From: Anaerolineales bacterium
GTDB lineage: Bacteria; Chloroflexota; Anaerolineae; Anaerolineales; Villigracilaceae
Direction of reading: 5' to 3'
Length of the DNA stretch: 64,000 nucleotides
Assembly (NCBI GenBank): GCA_030583925.1
Contig: CP129482.1
Location: forward strand, 2,480,001-2,544,000
The notes under the pieces are model-generated. The model searched no databases. It saw only the letters and a program-made list of their open reading frames with translations, and was not told the DNA's origin. Every line of letters begins with the position of its first letter. The stretch's first letter is position 1. Shown here one piece after another: positions 8,605 through 17,194 of the stretch. The position numbers were made by a program, and so were the translations under genes.

Positions 8605-9729
8605 TCAGCCTCCAAACAAACTCAAAATTTGTGCGCCGTACGAACGGAACCGCCACGGCGAATCGACCATCGCCGCTTCAAGTTCACGCAACGTCTGCGG
8701 CGGATTTTCTGCAAACATGCCTACATACATCTTCGGCAAAATGATATCCGACTCAACCTTCGACTCCTGAGCGATTTTTTTTCGCCAATTCTTCAATTTT
8801 TCGAGACGTTTCAACACCGCGTCACTCGGACGTTTTGGCTGCTCCAGTTTCACCAGCGGATTCGCCGCCCCGCGCTTCGCCGCCGCGATCATCGCCCCAC
8901 CCCACAAACGGATCTGCTTTTGGCTGAGTCCAATATCCGCAAGGTCAACGTCTTTCTCCGGCGCCCTTTTTGCGATCTCCAGCAAAAGATTATCGTCAAT
9001 GACCTTGAACGGCGGACGATCCAACTTCTCAGCGATGGCATCCCGGCTGTGGCACAACTCCGAAAGGATAGTCAAGTCGCGCAAACTTACTTCCTTGCGA
9101 GCGCTAAACCTTTTCCAAGAGGAACCGTTGAGTTTCTCCCGCGTATCTTCCACCTTGCAACCACGCGCGAAGTCTTCGAGGGCGAGTTCCCAGCGGCCTT
9201 TTTCGCGCAGTTCAGCCTCAAGCAAATCGCGTAGGATAAATAGATAATGCGTATCTTGCCGCGCATAATTGATTTGCGCGGGCGTCAACGGCCTGGCGCC
9301 CCAATCCGCTTTTTGATGCCGCTTGTCCATCTTCAACTGGAATTTTTCCGCCAACAAGGTGTCCAATCCGACTGCGGGATAACCCAAGACGCGCGCCGCA
9401 TGCATCGTATCGAACAGGTTGATAAATTCAAACCCGTAATCGCGACGCAGGCAGATCAAATCATATTCAGAGGCATGGAAGACCTTCTCGATTTTTGGGC
9501 TCTTGAAAATTGGAGCCAGCGGGCTAAGATCGGAGACCGCAAAGGGATCTACCACATAATCATGGCGCGGCGTAGAAAATTGTATCAGGCACACGCGTTC
9601 GCGATACGCGTGCAGGCTATTGGATTCGGTGTCGACCGCCACGCGCGGCTGTGCGGATACATCTTTCAGCATGGCTTGAAATAACTGGTTTGTGTTGACC
9701 CAGACAGGAGGAGCAAGCAACTCGGTCAT
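8605..9729 (-). CDS. rnd: Ribonuclease D
   Basis: This 374-residue 3'-5' exoribonuclease acts in tRNA and structured RNA maturation. The DEDD exonuclease domain occupies about residues 1-190, with VAVDTESNSLHAY holding the first acidic pair, then the conserved HAAEYDL-like HASEYDL, NLFDTMHAARVLGYP and YARQDTHYLF (the DEDDy tyrosine-aspartate motif). A weaker HRDC-like helical region follows (about 210-290), then a C-terminal extension. It lies between rimI and the beta-CASP nuclease on the minus strand. A TACAAT hexamer on the minus strand lies about 25 bases before the ATG and may drive rnd separately from rimI. Confidence 0.9.
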   Translation of the reverse strand: MTELLAPPVWVNTNQLFQAMLKDVSAQPRVAVDTESNSLHAYRERVCLIQFSTPRHDYVVDPFAVSDLSPLAPIFKSPKIEKVFHASEYDLICLRRDYGFEFINLFDTMHAARVLGYPAVGLDTLLAEKFQLKMDKRHQKADWGARPLTPAQINYARQDTHYLFILRDLLEAELREKGRWELALEDFARGCKVEDTREKLNGSSWKRFSARKEVSLRDLTILSELCHSRDAIAEKLDRPPFKVIDDNLLLEIAKRAPEKDVDLADIGLSQKQIRLWGGAMIAAAKRGAANPLVKLEQPKRPSDAVLKRLEKLKNWRKKIAQESKVESDIILPKMYVGMFAENPPQTLRELEAAMVDSPWRFRSYGAQILSLFGG

Positions 9730-9771
9730 AATAACAACGGGACTATTGTAAACTCAAACCGTCAAATTAAG

Positions 9772-10203
9772 TTACAACGATTTCTCCATCACCAATCCAT
9801 CTTCCCCATCTTTGTAATATCCCCGCCAGATGTCTGTTGTGCGATAGCCTTCACGTTCGTACAACGATATCGCGCCGAGATTGGAAACGCGGACCGTAAG
9901 TTTCATCCTCCTTGCTTGGATTTGCGATTCGCACCTTCGTAACAACGCCCGCCCAATGCCGCGCCGCTGAAAGCGTGGATCAACTGCAAGGGTGGCGATC
10001 CAAGCCTCCCCGTGAGGATGACGCGTCTCGCCTGCCGCAAATCCGATCATCTGGCTGTCATCCACAGCCTTGATCCGAAACACGTCGGGCCACGAAAGGA
10101 CAGCGATCAAGTCAAGCAACGACCAGGCGTCCTTGTCAAAGCAGAGACGTTCGAGTTTACGCAGAGCGTTCAAATCGAGGAGCGAGGCGGGAAGAATCTC
10201 CAC
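9772..10203 (-). CDS. rimI: GNAT acetyltransferase, RimI-like
   Basis: This 143-residue single GNAT domain has the acetyl-CoA-binding signature RRGIGRALLRRCE (about 79-91) preceded by the beta-4 strand IATLAVDPRFQ. The C-terminal segment VSNLGAISLYEREGYR is typical of RimI and related N-alpha-acetyltransferases. The symbol follows the family form; the true substrate could be another protein or small molecule. It is the upstream gene of a minus-strand run with rnd and the beta-CASP nuclease. The usual tsaB/tsaD neighbours of rimI are absent. Confidence 0.7.
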   Translation of the reverse strand: MEILPASLLDLNALRKLERLCFDKDAWSLLDLIAVLSWPDVFRIKAVDDSQMIGFAAGETRHPHGEAWIATLAVDPRFQRRGIGRALLRRCESQIQARRMKLTVRVSNLGAISLYEREGYRTTDIWRGYYKDGEDGLVMEKSL

Positions 10204-10222
10204 AGCGATGAAATTTTATCAA

Positions 10223-10311
<89 letters not shown>

Positions 10312-11205
10312 TCACTTCTTCCCCAAGAAATTATCCAGCATACTCGTGAACTCCATCGGGAAGATATATTTCGTGGACGGGCTTGCGCCGATAGACTTCA
10401 ACGTCTCGAAATATTGAAGCGTCATCGTCTTCTGATCAACGGACTTGGCGGCGGCGAAGATCTGCTCGAGCGCTTGCGCGAAACCTTCCGCGCGTAACAG
10501 CTGAGAGGTCTTCTCGCCTTCCGCCGCGAGGATGGCGGATTGCTTCTGCCCTTCCGCGCGCAAGATGTTGGATTGCTTTTCGCCTTCCGCGACGTTGACC
10601 GCCGCTTCGCGCGTACCAGTGGATTCGGTCACGACTGCGCGGCGGATACGCTCAGCCGACATCTGCCGGTTCATCGCGTCTTGCACATCACGCGGCGGGA
10701 TGATCTCACGGATTTCCACGTTGGTCACTTTGACGCCCCAACGTTCGGTCACTTCATCGAGACGCGTGCGGAGCATATTGTTGATGTGTTCGCGCTCCGA
10801 TAGCACATCATCCAGCGGGATACCGCCGATGACCGCGCGCAGCGTAGTCGCCGCGATACCTGCCGCCGCCGATTCAAAGTTACCGACCTGCAACACCGAC
10901 TCGGCCGGGTCCAGCACTTTGTAATACCACAGGAAGTCAATCGAGATCGGCGCATTGTCTTTGGTGATCGAAGTCTGATGAGGCACTTCGCGCACTTGTT
11001 CGCGCAGGTCCACTTTGACCGCCCGGTCGATCACAGGGATCAAAAGGATGATACCTGGTCCCTTCGGTCCGACACTGCGACCGAGACGGAACACGACGAG
11101 ACGTTGATACTCCGGCACGATGCGGATGGCATTGGCGAGAAAAATAAAGCCAATGACCAAAAGCGCGCCTACCAAACATACGGCACTACTGGTAAGTATT
11201 TCCAT
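10312..11205 (-). CDS. SPFH/stomatin family membrane protein
   Basis: This 297-residue protein has one N-terminal membrane helix (about 5-25), then the SPFH/band 7 domain beginning VPEYQRLVVFRLGR. The conserved SIDFLWYYKVLDP, TTLRAVIGGIPLDDVLSER and VTNVEIREIIPPRDVQDAM blocks identify the slipin/stomatin subgroup. A C-terminal coiled coil has repeated Ala-Glu-Gly-Glu/Gln-Lys units (AEGEKQSNILRAEGQKQS...). It probably oligomerises as a membrane-organising ring. The upstream gene, 31 bp away, encodes an NfeD protein, the standard partner of stomatins. An ATTCTCC/GGAGAAT ribosome-binding site precedes the ATG. Homologues are linked to membrane stress and quality control; the exact role here is inferred. 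Confidence 0.88.
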   Translation of the reverse strand: MEILTSSAVCLVGALLVIGFIFLANAIRIVPEYQRLVVFRLGRSVGPKGPGIILLIPVIDRAVKVDLREQVREVPHQTSITKDNAPISIDFLWYYKVLDPAESVLQVGNFESAAAGIAATTLRAVIGGIPLDDVLSEREHINNMLRTRLDEVTERWGVKVTNVEIREIIPPRDVQDAMNRQMSAERIRRAVVTESTGTREAAVNVAEGEKQSNILRAEGQKQSAILAAEGEKTSQLLRAEGFAQALEQIFAAAKSVDQKTMTLQYFETLKSIGASPSTKYIFPMEFTSMLDNFLGKK

Positions 11206-11236
11206 GCTAATTCTCCTTCATTTTTAGTAGATTTTA

Positions 11237-11830
11237 CTATTCTTGTTTCTCAACAACGACAACAAACCCATCCCGCCGAAGCACGCGGATCTTGCTCCCC
11301 GCCCTGATCGTTTTATCGCTCCTCGCCGACCACAACTCCTTGCCAACTTGCACGCTTCCCTCATCGTGGATGTCTGTGCGCGCCTCGCCAATCTGACCGA
11401 TCAAGCCTTCCAGATCGTGAGTCGGCGACGCAAAAGCGGCTTCGAGGGATTTTCGTACAGCCAGCCACAAAAATCCAGCCACGAGCGCGGACGCTACAAC
11501 CGCCACAACCGGGCTCACCGCAGGCAACCCGCCTGCACGCGCGAACATGAACACCGAGCCGAGAATCAACATTAAGATGGACAACCCCAGCGCCCATTCC
11601 CGCTTTGGTTTCTGAACCGCATACACGAACGGTACGACGCTTAAACCGATGACGATCATTGCCCACATGTTGAAAGAAAGGTTGTAGATCGCATATCCCG
11701 CTAAAGCCATACAGAAGAACGCTCCGATTTCAAAAAATCCCGTGCCCGGCGTCGCGATCGCCATCAAGGCAAGGAAAACCCCTCCCAGCAAAAACAAATA
11801 GGCGACATCAGGGTCTAATAGAAAGTTCAT
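11237..11830 (-). CDS. NfeD family membrane protein
   Basis: This 197-residue short-form NfeD has four hydrophobic helices in the first about 120 residues, then a C-terminal OB-fold (about 140-195) containing LIGQIGEARTDI and DKTIRAGSKIRVLRRDGFVVVVE. It lacks the ClpP-like protease domain of long NfeD proteins. It is the first gene of a two-gene operon with the stomatin homologue; NfeD and stomatin proteins are known to act together. A GGAGGAG ribosome-binding site and a TATAAT box lie directly upstream. Confidence 0.88.
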   Translation of the reverse strand: MNFLLDPDVAYLFLLGGVFLALMAIATPGTGFFEIGAFFCMALAGYAIYNLSFNMWAMIVIGLSVVPFVYAVQKPKREWALGLSILMLILGSVFMFARAGGLPAVSPVVAVVASALVAGFLWLAVRKSLEAAFASPTHDLEGLIGQIGEARTDIHDEGSVQVGKELWSARSDKTIRAGSKIRVLRRDGFVVVVEKQE

Positions 11831-11844
11831 GGCTCCTCCGTTTC

Positions 11845-11850
11845 ATTATA
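11845..11850 (-). promoter_or_regulatory. -10 box of the NfeD-stomatin operon
   Basis: TATAAT on the minus strand is 15 bases before the NfeD ATG. A possible -35 (TTAGAC) lies 16 bases further upstream. Confidence 0.55.
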
Positions 11851-11929
11851 CAACAAGACTAGCCCTGTCTAATCCATTCTACGAAACCCGCGCGTAAAAG
11901 TTTCCAACAAAGGCAGACCGTTCAGGCTG

Positions 11930-11935
11930 TATAAT
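11930..11935 (+). promoter_or_regulatory. -10 box for the wecC-wecB unit
   Basis: A perfect TATAAT lies 37 bases before the TTG start of wecC. No convincing -35 is seen. Confidence 0.5.
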
Positions 11936-11971
11936 TCTCTTATCTCAAATTTTCTCACTTGAAGGTGACGC

Positions 11972-13294
11972 TTGAAATACAACAAACTTTGCATTCTCGG
12001 TCTCGGTTATATTGGGCTTCCCTATGCCGCCATGTTCGCCGCACGCGGAGTTAAAGTCCACGGCGTGGATATCAACCCGCACGTGGTCGAAACGCTGAAG
12101 GCGGGCAAAATCCACATCTATGAGCCGGGTTTGCAGGCAATGGTCGAATCAGCCGTCCAGTCCGGGAACCTGACCGTTTCATCCAGCCCCGAAGAAGCCG
12201 ACGCGTTCATCATCGCCGTCCCCACTCCGTTCCAACATGAAAAGTTCGGCGAATACAACGGGATGCGATTCAAACTGGCGGATATGCGTGCGGTGACGTC
12301 TGCCGCCGAAGCCATCCTGCCTGTTTTGAGGAAGGGCAACCTCGTGATACTCGAATCGACCTCGCCGCCTCAAACGACGGTCAATCTGGTCGCGCCCATT
12401 TTGGCGCGCTCGCATCTTGAAGCAGGGAAAGATTATCACCTGTGCTATTCACCGGAGCGCGTCCTGCCGGGACAAATCCTGCGCGAACTTGTCGAGAACG
12501 CGCGCGTGATCGGAGGGATCACGCCCGAATCTGCGCGCGCTGGGCGGGACCTGTACGCGGCGTTCGTCAAAGGCGAAATTCACGAAACCGACGCGACCAC
12601 CGCCGAGATGGTCAAGCTCATGGAAAACACGACGCGCGACGTGAACATCGCCATCGCCAACGAGTTCGCGCGCCTCGCTGAAAAATTCGGCGTAGACGCG
12701 TGGGAGGCGATTCGACTCGCCAACTTGCATCCGCGCATCAACATCCTCAGCCCCGGACCTGGCGTCGGCGGTCACTGCATCAGCGTGGACCCATGGTTTT
12801 TCGTCGAAGCCGCGCCGGAACACGCGCAATTGATCTACCACGCGCGGCAAGTCAACGATGCTCAACCGGGCTTTGTCATTGAAAAGGTAAAACAAACCAT
12901 CGGAGAATTGAAAAACAAGAAAATCGCCGCGCTCGGACTCGCCTATAAACCCGACGTGGACGATCTGCGCGAAAGCCCCGCTACCGAAGTTGTCCGCCTG
13001 CTTCAACAAGCGGGCGCGCTTGTCAAATGCTGGGAGCCATTCGCGCCCACCGCCCAACTCGCAGGCGTTGAAATGGCATCCGATTTTGAATCTGCCGTCA
13101 AGGATGCCGACGCGATCTTGCTCCTCGTCAAACACACCGAGTTCGCCAAACTTGATCCCAATGAACTAACAAAAAAAACCGCCGCCCGCGTCGCGATCGA
13201 CTGCGTCAACGCGTGGGACGCGCAAAAATGGAAAAACGCCGGCTTCACCCTCCACCGTCTAGGCGATTCAAAATCTCCAGTCTCTAATCTCTAA
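11972..13294 (+). CDS. wecC: UDP-N-acetyl-D-mannosaminuronate dehydrogenase
   Basis: The enzyme (440 residues) oxidises UDP-ManNAc to UDP-ManNAcA with NAD+, for cell-surface polysaccharide. The Rossmann motif LGLGYIGLPYAAMFA is at about 8-22. The UDP-glucose/GDP-mannose dehydrogenase middle domain has SPERVLPG and KLMENTTRDVNIAIANEFA. The catalytic-cysteine motif GPGVGGHCISVDP is near 265, and KPDVDDLRESPA marks the C-terminal domain. It starts with TTG, preceded by GAAGGTGA. The epimerase that makes its substrate is the next gene. The last eight residues (SKSPVSNL) are encoded by a dispersed low-complexity repeat that begins inside the gene. Confidence 0.92.
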   Translation: MKYNKLCILGLGYIGLPYAAMFAARGVKVHGVDINPHVVETLKAGKIHIYEPGLQAMVESAVQSGNLTVSSSPEEADAFIIAVPTPFQHEKFGEYNGMRFKLADMRAVTSAAEAILPVLRKGNLVILESTSPPQTTVNLVAPILARSHLEAGKDYHLCYSPERVLPGQILRELVENARVIGGITPESARAGRDLYAAFVKGEIHETDATTAEMVKLMENTTRDVNIAIANEFARLAEKFGVDAWEAIRLANLHPRINILSPGPGVGGHCISVDPWFFVEAAPEHAQLIYHARQVNDAQPGFVIEKVKQTIGELKNKKIAALGLAYKPDVDDLRESPATEVVRLLQQAGALVKCWEPFAPTAQLAGVEMASDFESAVKDADAILLLVKHTEFAKLDPNELTKKTAARVAIDCVNAWDAQKWKNAGFTLHRLGDSKSPVSNL

Positions 13295-13346
13295 TCCCCA
13301 ATTCTCTAATTCTCCAATTACCAAGTACCACCATCGCCAATCCTCA
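13272..13346. repeat. CTCCAGTCTCTAAT-type low-complexity repeat
   Basis: This is a tract of imperfect TCTCTAAT / CCAATT units. It begins inside the end of wecC and runs to the wecB start. The same family occurs inverted at 61742-61778, and a related stretch lies inside wecB near 13950-13980. Confidence 0.7.
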
Positions 13347-14474
13347 ATGAAAATTTTATCCGTCCTCGGCACTCGACCCGAAGCCATCAAAATGGCGCCC
13401 ATCGTCCGCTTGCTCAAACAAAAAGCGGATATTGACGCGCGGGTCTGCGTCACCGCACAACACCGGCAAATGCTGGATCAAGCGTTGGAATTGTTCGACA
13501 TCAAGCCCGAATATGATCTCGACCTGATGCGCGAGGGACAATCGCTGGCGCAGATCAGCGCGGGGATTTTCACTCACCTCGATCCCATCCTCGAGGAGTT
13601 CCAACCGGATTGGGTACTCGCCGTCGGCGATACCACGACCGTGCTGACCACCTCCCTGCTGGCTTTCTATCGCAAGATCCAATTCGGTCACGTGGAAGCC
13701 GGTCTGCGGACGCACAACAAATGGCATCCATTCCCCGAAGAGATCAACCGCCGCCTCGCCACCGTCACAGCGGATTTGCATTTCACGCCCACCGAATGGT
13801 CGAAACAAAATTTACTGCACGAAGGCGTCGAGCCGGGAAACATTTTCGTCACGGGGAACTCGGTCATAGACGCGTTGAAGTTTGCCTCAGAACAGCAAAC
13901 GCCGCGCGAGATTGACGAATTGCTCAAAAAATTAGAAGTAGCAGACAAAACGGCTAAGAGATTAGAGACTAAGCGACTAATCCTCATCACTGCCCACCGC
14001 CGGGAAAATTTTGGCGAGCCGATAGAAAACATTTGTCATGCGATAAAACAACTCGCTTCACGCGCCGACGTGGAAATTGTTTACCCCGTCCATTTGAACC
14101 CGAACGTGCAGGAACCCGTCAATCGGATTCTGAAAGACGTGAAACGCATCACACTACTGCCGCCGCTCGACTATCTCCCGCTCGTGCATTTGATGAAACA
14201 CGCCGCGTTGATCCTCACCGACTCCGGCGGCATCCAAGAAGAAGCGCCGACGTTTGGTATCCCTGTATTGGTCATGCGCGAGACCACCGAACGCCCGGAG
14301 GGAGTCGAAGCAGGGACGCTCAAACTGGTTGGAACTGAAACAGCCCGAATTGTGGATGAAGCGACGCGTCTACTGGACGATCCAGCCGCGTATGCCGCGA
14401 TGGCGAAGGCGGCGAATCCGTATGGCGACGGTCACACGGCGGAACGTATCGTTGAAATACTGCTCCGGGCGTAA
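13347..14474 (+). CDS. wecB: UDP-N-acetylglucosamine 2-epimerase (non-hydrolysing)
   Basis: The enzyme (375 residues) interconverts UDP-GlcNAc and UDP-ManNAc. The N terminus ILSVLGTRPEAIKMAPIV and the segments GDTTTVL, HVEAGLRT, FPEEINRR, TAHRRENFG and LTDSGGIQEEAPTFGIPVLVMRETTERPE are diagnostic. With wecC it gives the two-step route UDP-GlcNAc to UDP-ManNAc to UDP-ManNAcA. It is 52 bp after wecC and probably cotranscribed. Residues about 195-212, just before TAHRREN, are encoded by an A/G-rich stretch resembling the low-complexity repeat family, in a position expected to be a surface linker. Confidence 0.93.
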   Translation: MKILSVLGTRPEAIKMAPIVRLLKQKADIDARVCVTAQHRQMLDQALELFDIKPEYDLDLMREGQSLAQISAGIFTHLDPILEEFQPDWVLAVGDTTTVLTTSLLAFYRKIQFGHVEAGLRTHNKWHPFPEEINRRLATVTADLHFTPTEWSKQNLLHEGVEPGNIFVTGNSVIDALKFASEQQTPREIDELLKKLEVADKTAKRLETKRLILITAHRRENFGEPIENICHAIKQLASRADVEIVYPVHLNPNVQEPVNRILKDVKRITLLPPLDYLPLVHLMKHAALILTDSGGIQEEAPTFGIPVLVMRETTERPEGVEAGTLKLVGTETARIVDEATRLLDDPAAYAAMAKAANPYGDGHTAERIVEILLRA

Positions 14475-14480
14475 TATAAT
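14475..14480 (+). promoter_or_regulatory. -10 box, possibly giving a leaderless mRNA
   Basis: TATAAT begins one base after the wecB stop and is followed by seven bases and the ATG at 14488. A start site at normal distance would fall at that ATG. The same spacing is seen ahead of rarA. Confidence 0.4.
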
Positions 14481-14487
14481 GAAAGCG

Positions 14488-15414
14488 ATGAACGCGGTCC
14501 GAAAGATCATCGTTTCGATCATCACACTGACCTTGCTATCGGCGTCATGGGACATTGCTCAAGCGCAGTCGGCGGATGTGAAATTTTTTCCCGAAACTGG
14601 TCACAGCGTTCGCGGGGATTTTCTCAAGTTTTACAACAACGTTCCCGATCCGATTCTTATTTACGGCTACCCGATCACCGAGCAGTTCGTTTCGCGCGAC
14701 GGCAAGACCGTGCAATATTTTCAGCGGGCGCGCTTCGAATTGACCGGCTCGGGCACGCTCGCATTAACGCCGATCGGACGCGCGCTTCACCAGCCCGCCG
14801 CGCCGCTCGATGCGAAAAACCCATCGGCGTGTCAATCGTTAAACGGCGTCCCTGTTTGTTACGCCTTCCTCGATTTTTACAAAGCGAACGGAGGCGCGGC
14901 GCAATTCGGCAACCCCATTGCGCCAGCCGAACAACAAAGCGGTTTGTTCGTTCAGTATTTCGAGTATGCGCGTCTCGAATGGCGCGCCGATAATTTTCAA
15001 GTCCGCGTCGCGATCACCGACCTCGGCAGGATTTTCTTCGACACAATGAACGAGGACCCTGCGCAGCGCAACCCGCTCGCCCCGCAGGACGCGACCATCA
15101 ACCCGGTGCTTTCAATTCGAGCGCGCGCGTTCGTGTCAAAATCCGTCACGCGCGCAAGCGGCTCGCAAACCGTTTCCGTACTGGTACAAAGCCAAACGTT
15201 ACAGCCCATCGCAAACGCAAACGGCATCGCGATTGTGCGGTTTCCCAACGGCGCGACCCAACAATTAACCTTTGCCGCAAATCAATTCGGTGTCGCGCAA
15301 TTTACATTCGATTTTGCGAGTCTCAAGCCGGGCGATCTCGTAGCGATTGACATCACCGTCAATTTTCAGGGGTTGACGACAACGACCAAAACATCGTTTC
15401 GAGTTTGGTACTAA
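14488..15414 (+). CDS. Secreted protein with Chloroflexota-type GYPITEQF domain
   Basis: The protein has about 308 residues. It has a Sec signal peptide (hydrophobic stretch IIVSIITLTLLSASW, then AQA), then a domain repeated twice: FFPETGHSVRGDFLKFY...GYPITEQF...VQYFQRARFEL and AFLDFYKANGGAAQFGNPI...VQYFEYARLEW. The TGHxVxGxF / GYPI / QYFxRxRFE pattern recurs in Chloroflexota exported proteins; its function is unknown to me. The C-terminal part (about 215-308) is an Ig-like beta domain. The start could be 14479 (three more residues), but that ATG overlaps the TATAAT. Its stop overlaps the stop of the convergent PyrK-like gene. Confidence 0.75.
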   Translation: MNAVRKIIVSIITLTLLSASWDIAQAQSADVKFFPETGHSVRGDFLKFYNNVPDPILIYGYPITEQFVSRDGKTVQYFQRARFELTGSGTLALTPIGRALHQPAAPLDAKNPSACQSLNGVPVCYAFLDFYKANGGAAQFGNPIAPAEQQSGLFVQYFEYARLEWRADNFQVRVAITDLGRIFFDTMNEDPAQRNPLAPQDATINPVLSIRARAFVSKSVTRASGSQTVSVLVQSQTLQPIANANGIAIVRFPNGATQQLTFAANQFGVAQFTFDFASLKPGDLVAIDITVNFQGLTTTTKTSFRVWY

Positions 15415-16082
15415 ATTTTCCTCAAATCAAACACGGGTCCCTCTTTGCATGCCATCTTCCAACCGGATTTTGTGACGACGGCGCACACCCCGCACTCCGC
15501 GACTCCGCCGCAGGTGACCGGCGTGCGGATTAGAACCTCCGCTTCATTCCAAGTGGAGGCTTGATTCAGTTTCCCCAACCTTTCTCTCAGCCCCGGCAGA
15601 TTCTCGCGCGCTACGTCGAACGCGGCGTAATCAGCCCACGCCATGATTTCAGACAATGAAGATAGAGGCTGAACCTCCACATCATCCGGTAAATTTTCAA
15701 CAGTGGAATCGGCGACCAACACAACCGCCGCGCCTTGTTTCAACGTGGGGCGGATCAATCCCCTCAGCCGCGCTGGCGAATCGTCGAAGGCGATCAGCGC
15801 GACCTTTCGGGCGGAAGCGGGCAATTGAAAGCCGCGTCCGAGCGGACCGCGTAGGGAGATTTCCCTGCCGGGAGTCCACGAGTCCGGTGTAGGAGCGGCG
15901 AGGAAACCATCCGGCGTGGAATCCGTAAAATGGAGTGAAGCAGGCAGAGGCGCGGAGGAATCGTCGCTGGCGAGCAGGTATTGCCCGGGCGCGGGAATCA
16001 GATCCGCAGGGCAGGAAATCCGCACGTGGCGGAGTCCACCCAGAAGAATCAGTTCGACGATCTGTCCTTTGCCGGTTTGCAT
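15411..16082 (-). CDS. PyrK-like iron-sulfur flavoprotein domain protein
   Basis: This 223-residue protein resembles the electron-transfer subunit of dihydroorotate dehydrogenase B. A ferredoxin-reductase-like beta barrel is followed by a nucleotide-binding-like domain. The C terminus has the PyrK-type [2Fe-2S] cysteine cluster TCGGVAECGVCAVV...MACKEGPVFD (four Cys at about 192, 198, 201 and 213). The FAD-binding RxYS-type motif is not evident, so the flavin site may be altered. No pyrD is adjacent. It could serve a partner dehydrogenase elsewhere. It diverges from the SPFH gene at 16135. Confidence 0.75.
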   Translation of the reverse strand: MQTGKGQIVELILLGGLRHVRISCPADLIPAPGQYLLASDDSSAPLPASLHFTDSTPDGFLAAPTPDSWTPGREISLRGPLGRGFQLPASARKVALIAFDDSPARLRGLIRPTLKQGAAVVLVADSTVENLPDDVEVQPLSSLSEIMAWADYAAFDVARENLPGLRERLGKLNQASTWNEAEVLIRTPVTCGGVAECGVCAVVTKSGWKMACKEGPVFDLRKI

Positions 16083-16103
16083 AGCGTCATCGTATCATGG
16101 CGG

Positions 16104-16109
16104 TATAAT
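16104..16109 (+). promoter_or_regulatory. -10 box for the prohibitin-like gene
   Basis: TATAAT lies 25 bases before the ATG at 16135, with a strong GGAGG site at 16126-16130 between them. Confidence 0.55.
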
Positions 16110-16134
16110 TATTTCAAATTAAATCGGAGGAACA

Positions 16135-17148
16135 ATGAATATCGTTGATGTGATTCGTACGGTGGCGGGCTTTGCATGGCTTGCCGCGATCGGTATTGGT
16201 ATTTTGGCGGCAGTACGCGCCAGCCGTAACCAGACCGCGAAAGGGTCGAGTTCCAGCGCGCTCATTTTGGTGGTGATCGCCATTTTGCTCACGGTAGTTG
16301 GATCAGGGTTGGTCTACGTGGAATCAAACGAACGCGGCGTGGTGAAAACCATCCGCGCGGGCGGCGTCCGATCGGATGCGCTCGATCCCGGTCTGCACTG
16401 GATTTTGCCCATTGCAGAGCAAGTAGTAACGTATCCCATTTCGAATCAAGCCTACACCATGTCGTTTTTACCCGAACAAGGACCCGACTCAGGCGAGGAC
16501 TCGATTCGCGCGCGTACAAAAGACGGGCAAGAGGTCATCATTGACGCGACGGTCATTTTTCGCATTGACCCGAACAAGGTGGTGCAACTCCATATTGCGT
16601 GGCAGAACGCGTATGAGAGCGGTGTGGTACGTCCCGAAGTGCGCGGCGCTATTCGTGATGCTGTTTCGCAATACGGCGTCGAGGAAGTTGTCTCGACCAA
16701 GCGCGAAGAGATGATCCAGATCATCAGCGATCAACTTGCCGCAAGCCTGAGCAAAAACAATCTTGAACTGCTCGACTTTATCCTGCGGGATATTCATTTC
16801 AGCGAAGAATACGCCGCCGCCGTCGAACAGAAACAGATCGCCGAGCAACAGGCACAACAAGCCGCCTTTGTTGTCGAACAGAAAAAACAGGAAGCCGAGC
16901 AAGCCCGCCAGCAAGCGCAAGGGCAGGCAGACGCGGCGGTGATCGCGGCGAAAGGCGCGGCAGAAGCCCGCGTCATTCAGGCGCAGGCAGAAGCGGAAGC
17001 CAATCAACTTCTCGCCGAATCACTCACGCCGGAACTGCTCCAATATCAATACATTTTGAAACTGGCGCCGGGCGTGCAAACGATTTTTATCCCGTCGGGC
17101 AATCAATTTATCCTGCCATTGCCGGGTAGCGTACAAATCCCGCAATAA
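16135..17148 (+). CDS. Prohibitin-like SPFH protein
   Basis: This 337-residue protein has two N-terminal membrane helices (about 5-27 and 40-62), then a band 7 domain starting YVESNERGVVKTIRAGG. It includes LDPGLHWILPIAEQV and the prohibitin-type VVRPEVRGAIRDAVSQYGVEEVVSTKREEM. A long Ala/Gln/Glu-rich coiled coil (about 225-300) follows, then a hydrophobic C terminus. It probably forms a membrane-anchored oligomeric ring. It belongs to a different SPFH subgroup from the stomatin at 10312-11205, and no NfeD gene is beside it. Confidence 0.88.
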   Translation: MNIVDVIRTVAGFAWLAAIGIGILAAVRASRNQTAKGSSSSALILVVIAILLTVVGSGLVYVESNERGVVKTIRAGGVRSDALDPGLHWILPIAEQVVTYPISNQAYTMSFLPEQGPDSGEDSIRARTKDGQEVIIDATVIFRIDPNKVVQLHIAWQNAYESGVVRPEVRGAIRDAVSQYGVEEVVSTKREEMIQIISDQLAASLSKNNLELLDFILRDIHFSEEYAAAVEQKQIAEQQAQQAAFVVEQKKQEAEQARQQAQGQADAAVIAAKGAAEARVIQAQAEAEANQLLAESLTPELLQYQYILKLAPGVQTIFIPSGNQFILPLPGSVQIPQ

Positions 17149-17156
17149 ATTAATTT

Positions 17157-17185
17157 GCAGGGGCGGAGCATTGCTTCGCCCCTGC
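17157..17185. repeat. Short palindrome (GGGGCG...CGCCCC type)
   Basis: A 13-pair hairpin with one G-U pair and loop ATT lies 9 bases after the SPFH stop. There is no T-run, so it is a weak terminator at best. A palindrome with the same GGGCG-core design lies inside metG at 49105-49133. Confidence 0.6.
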
Positions 17186-17194
17186 TCAACAAAA

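Noticed and set aside
14254..14487. Extension of the secreted-protein frame back into wecB
   Set aside because: It overlaps the conserved C terminus of wecB; the signal peptide begins at 14479 or 14488.
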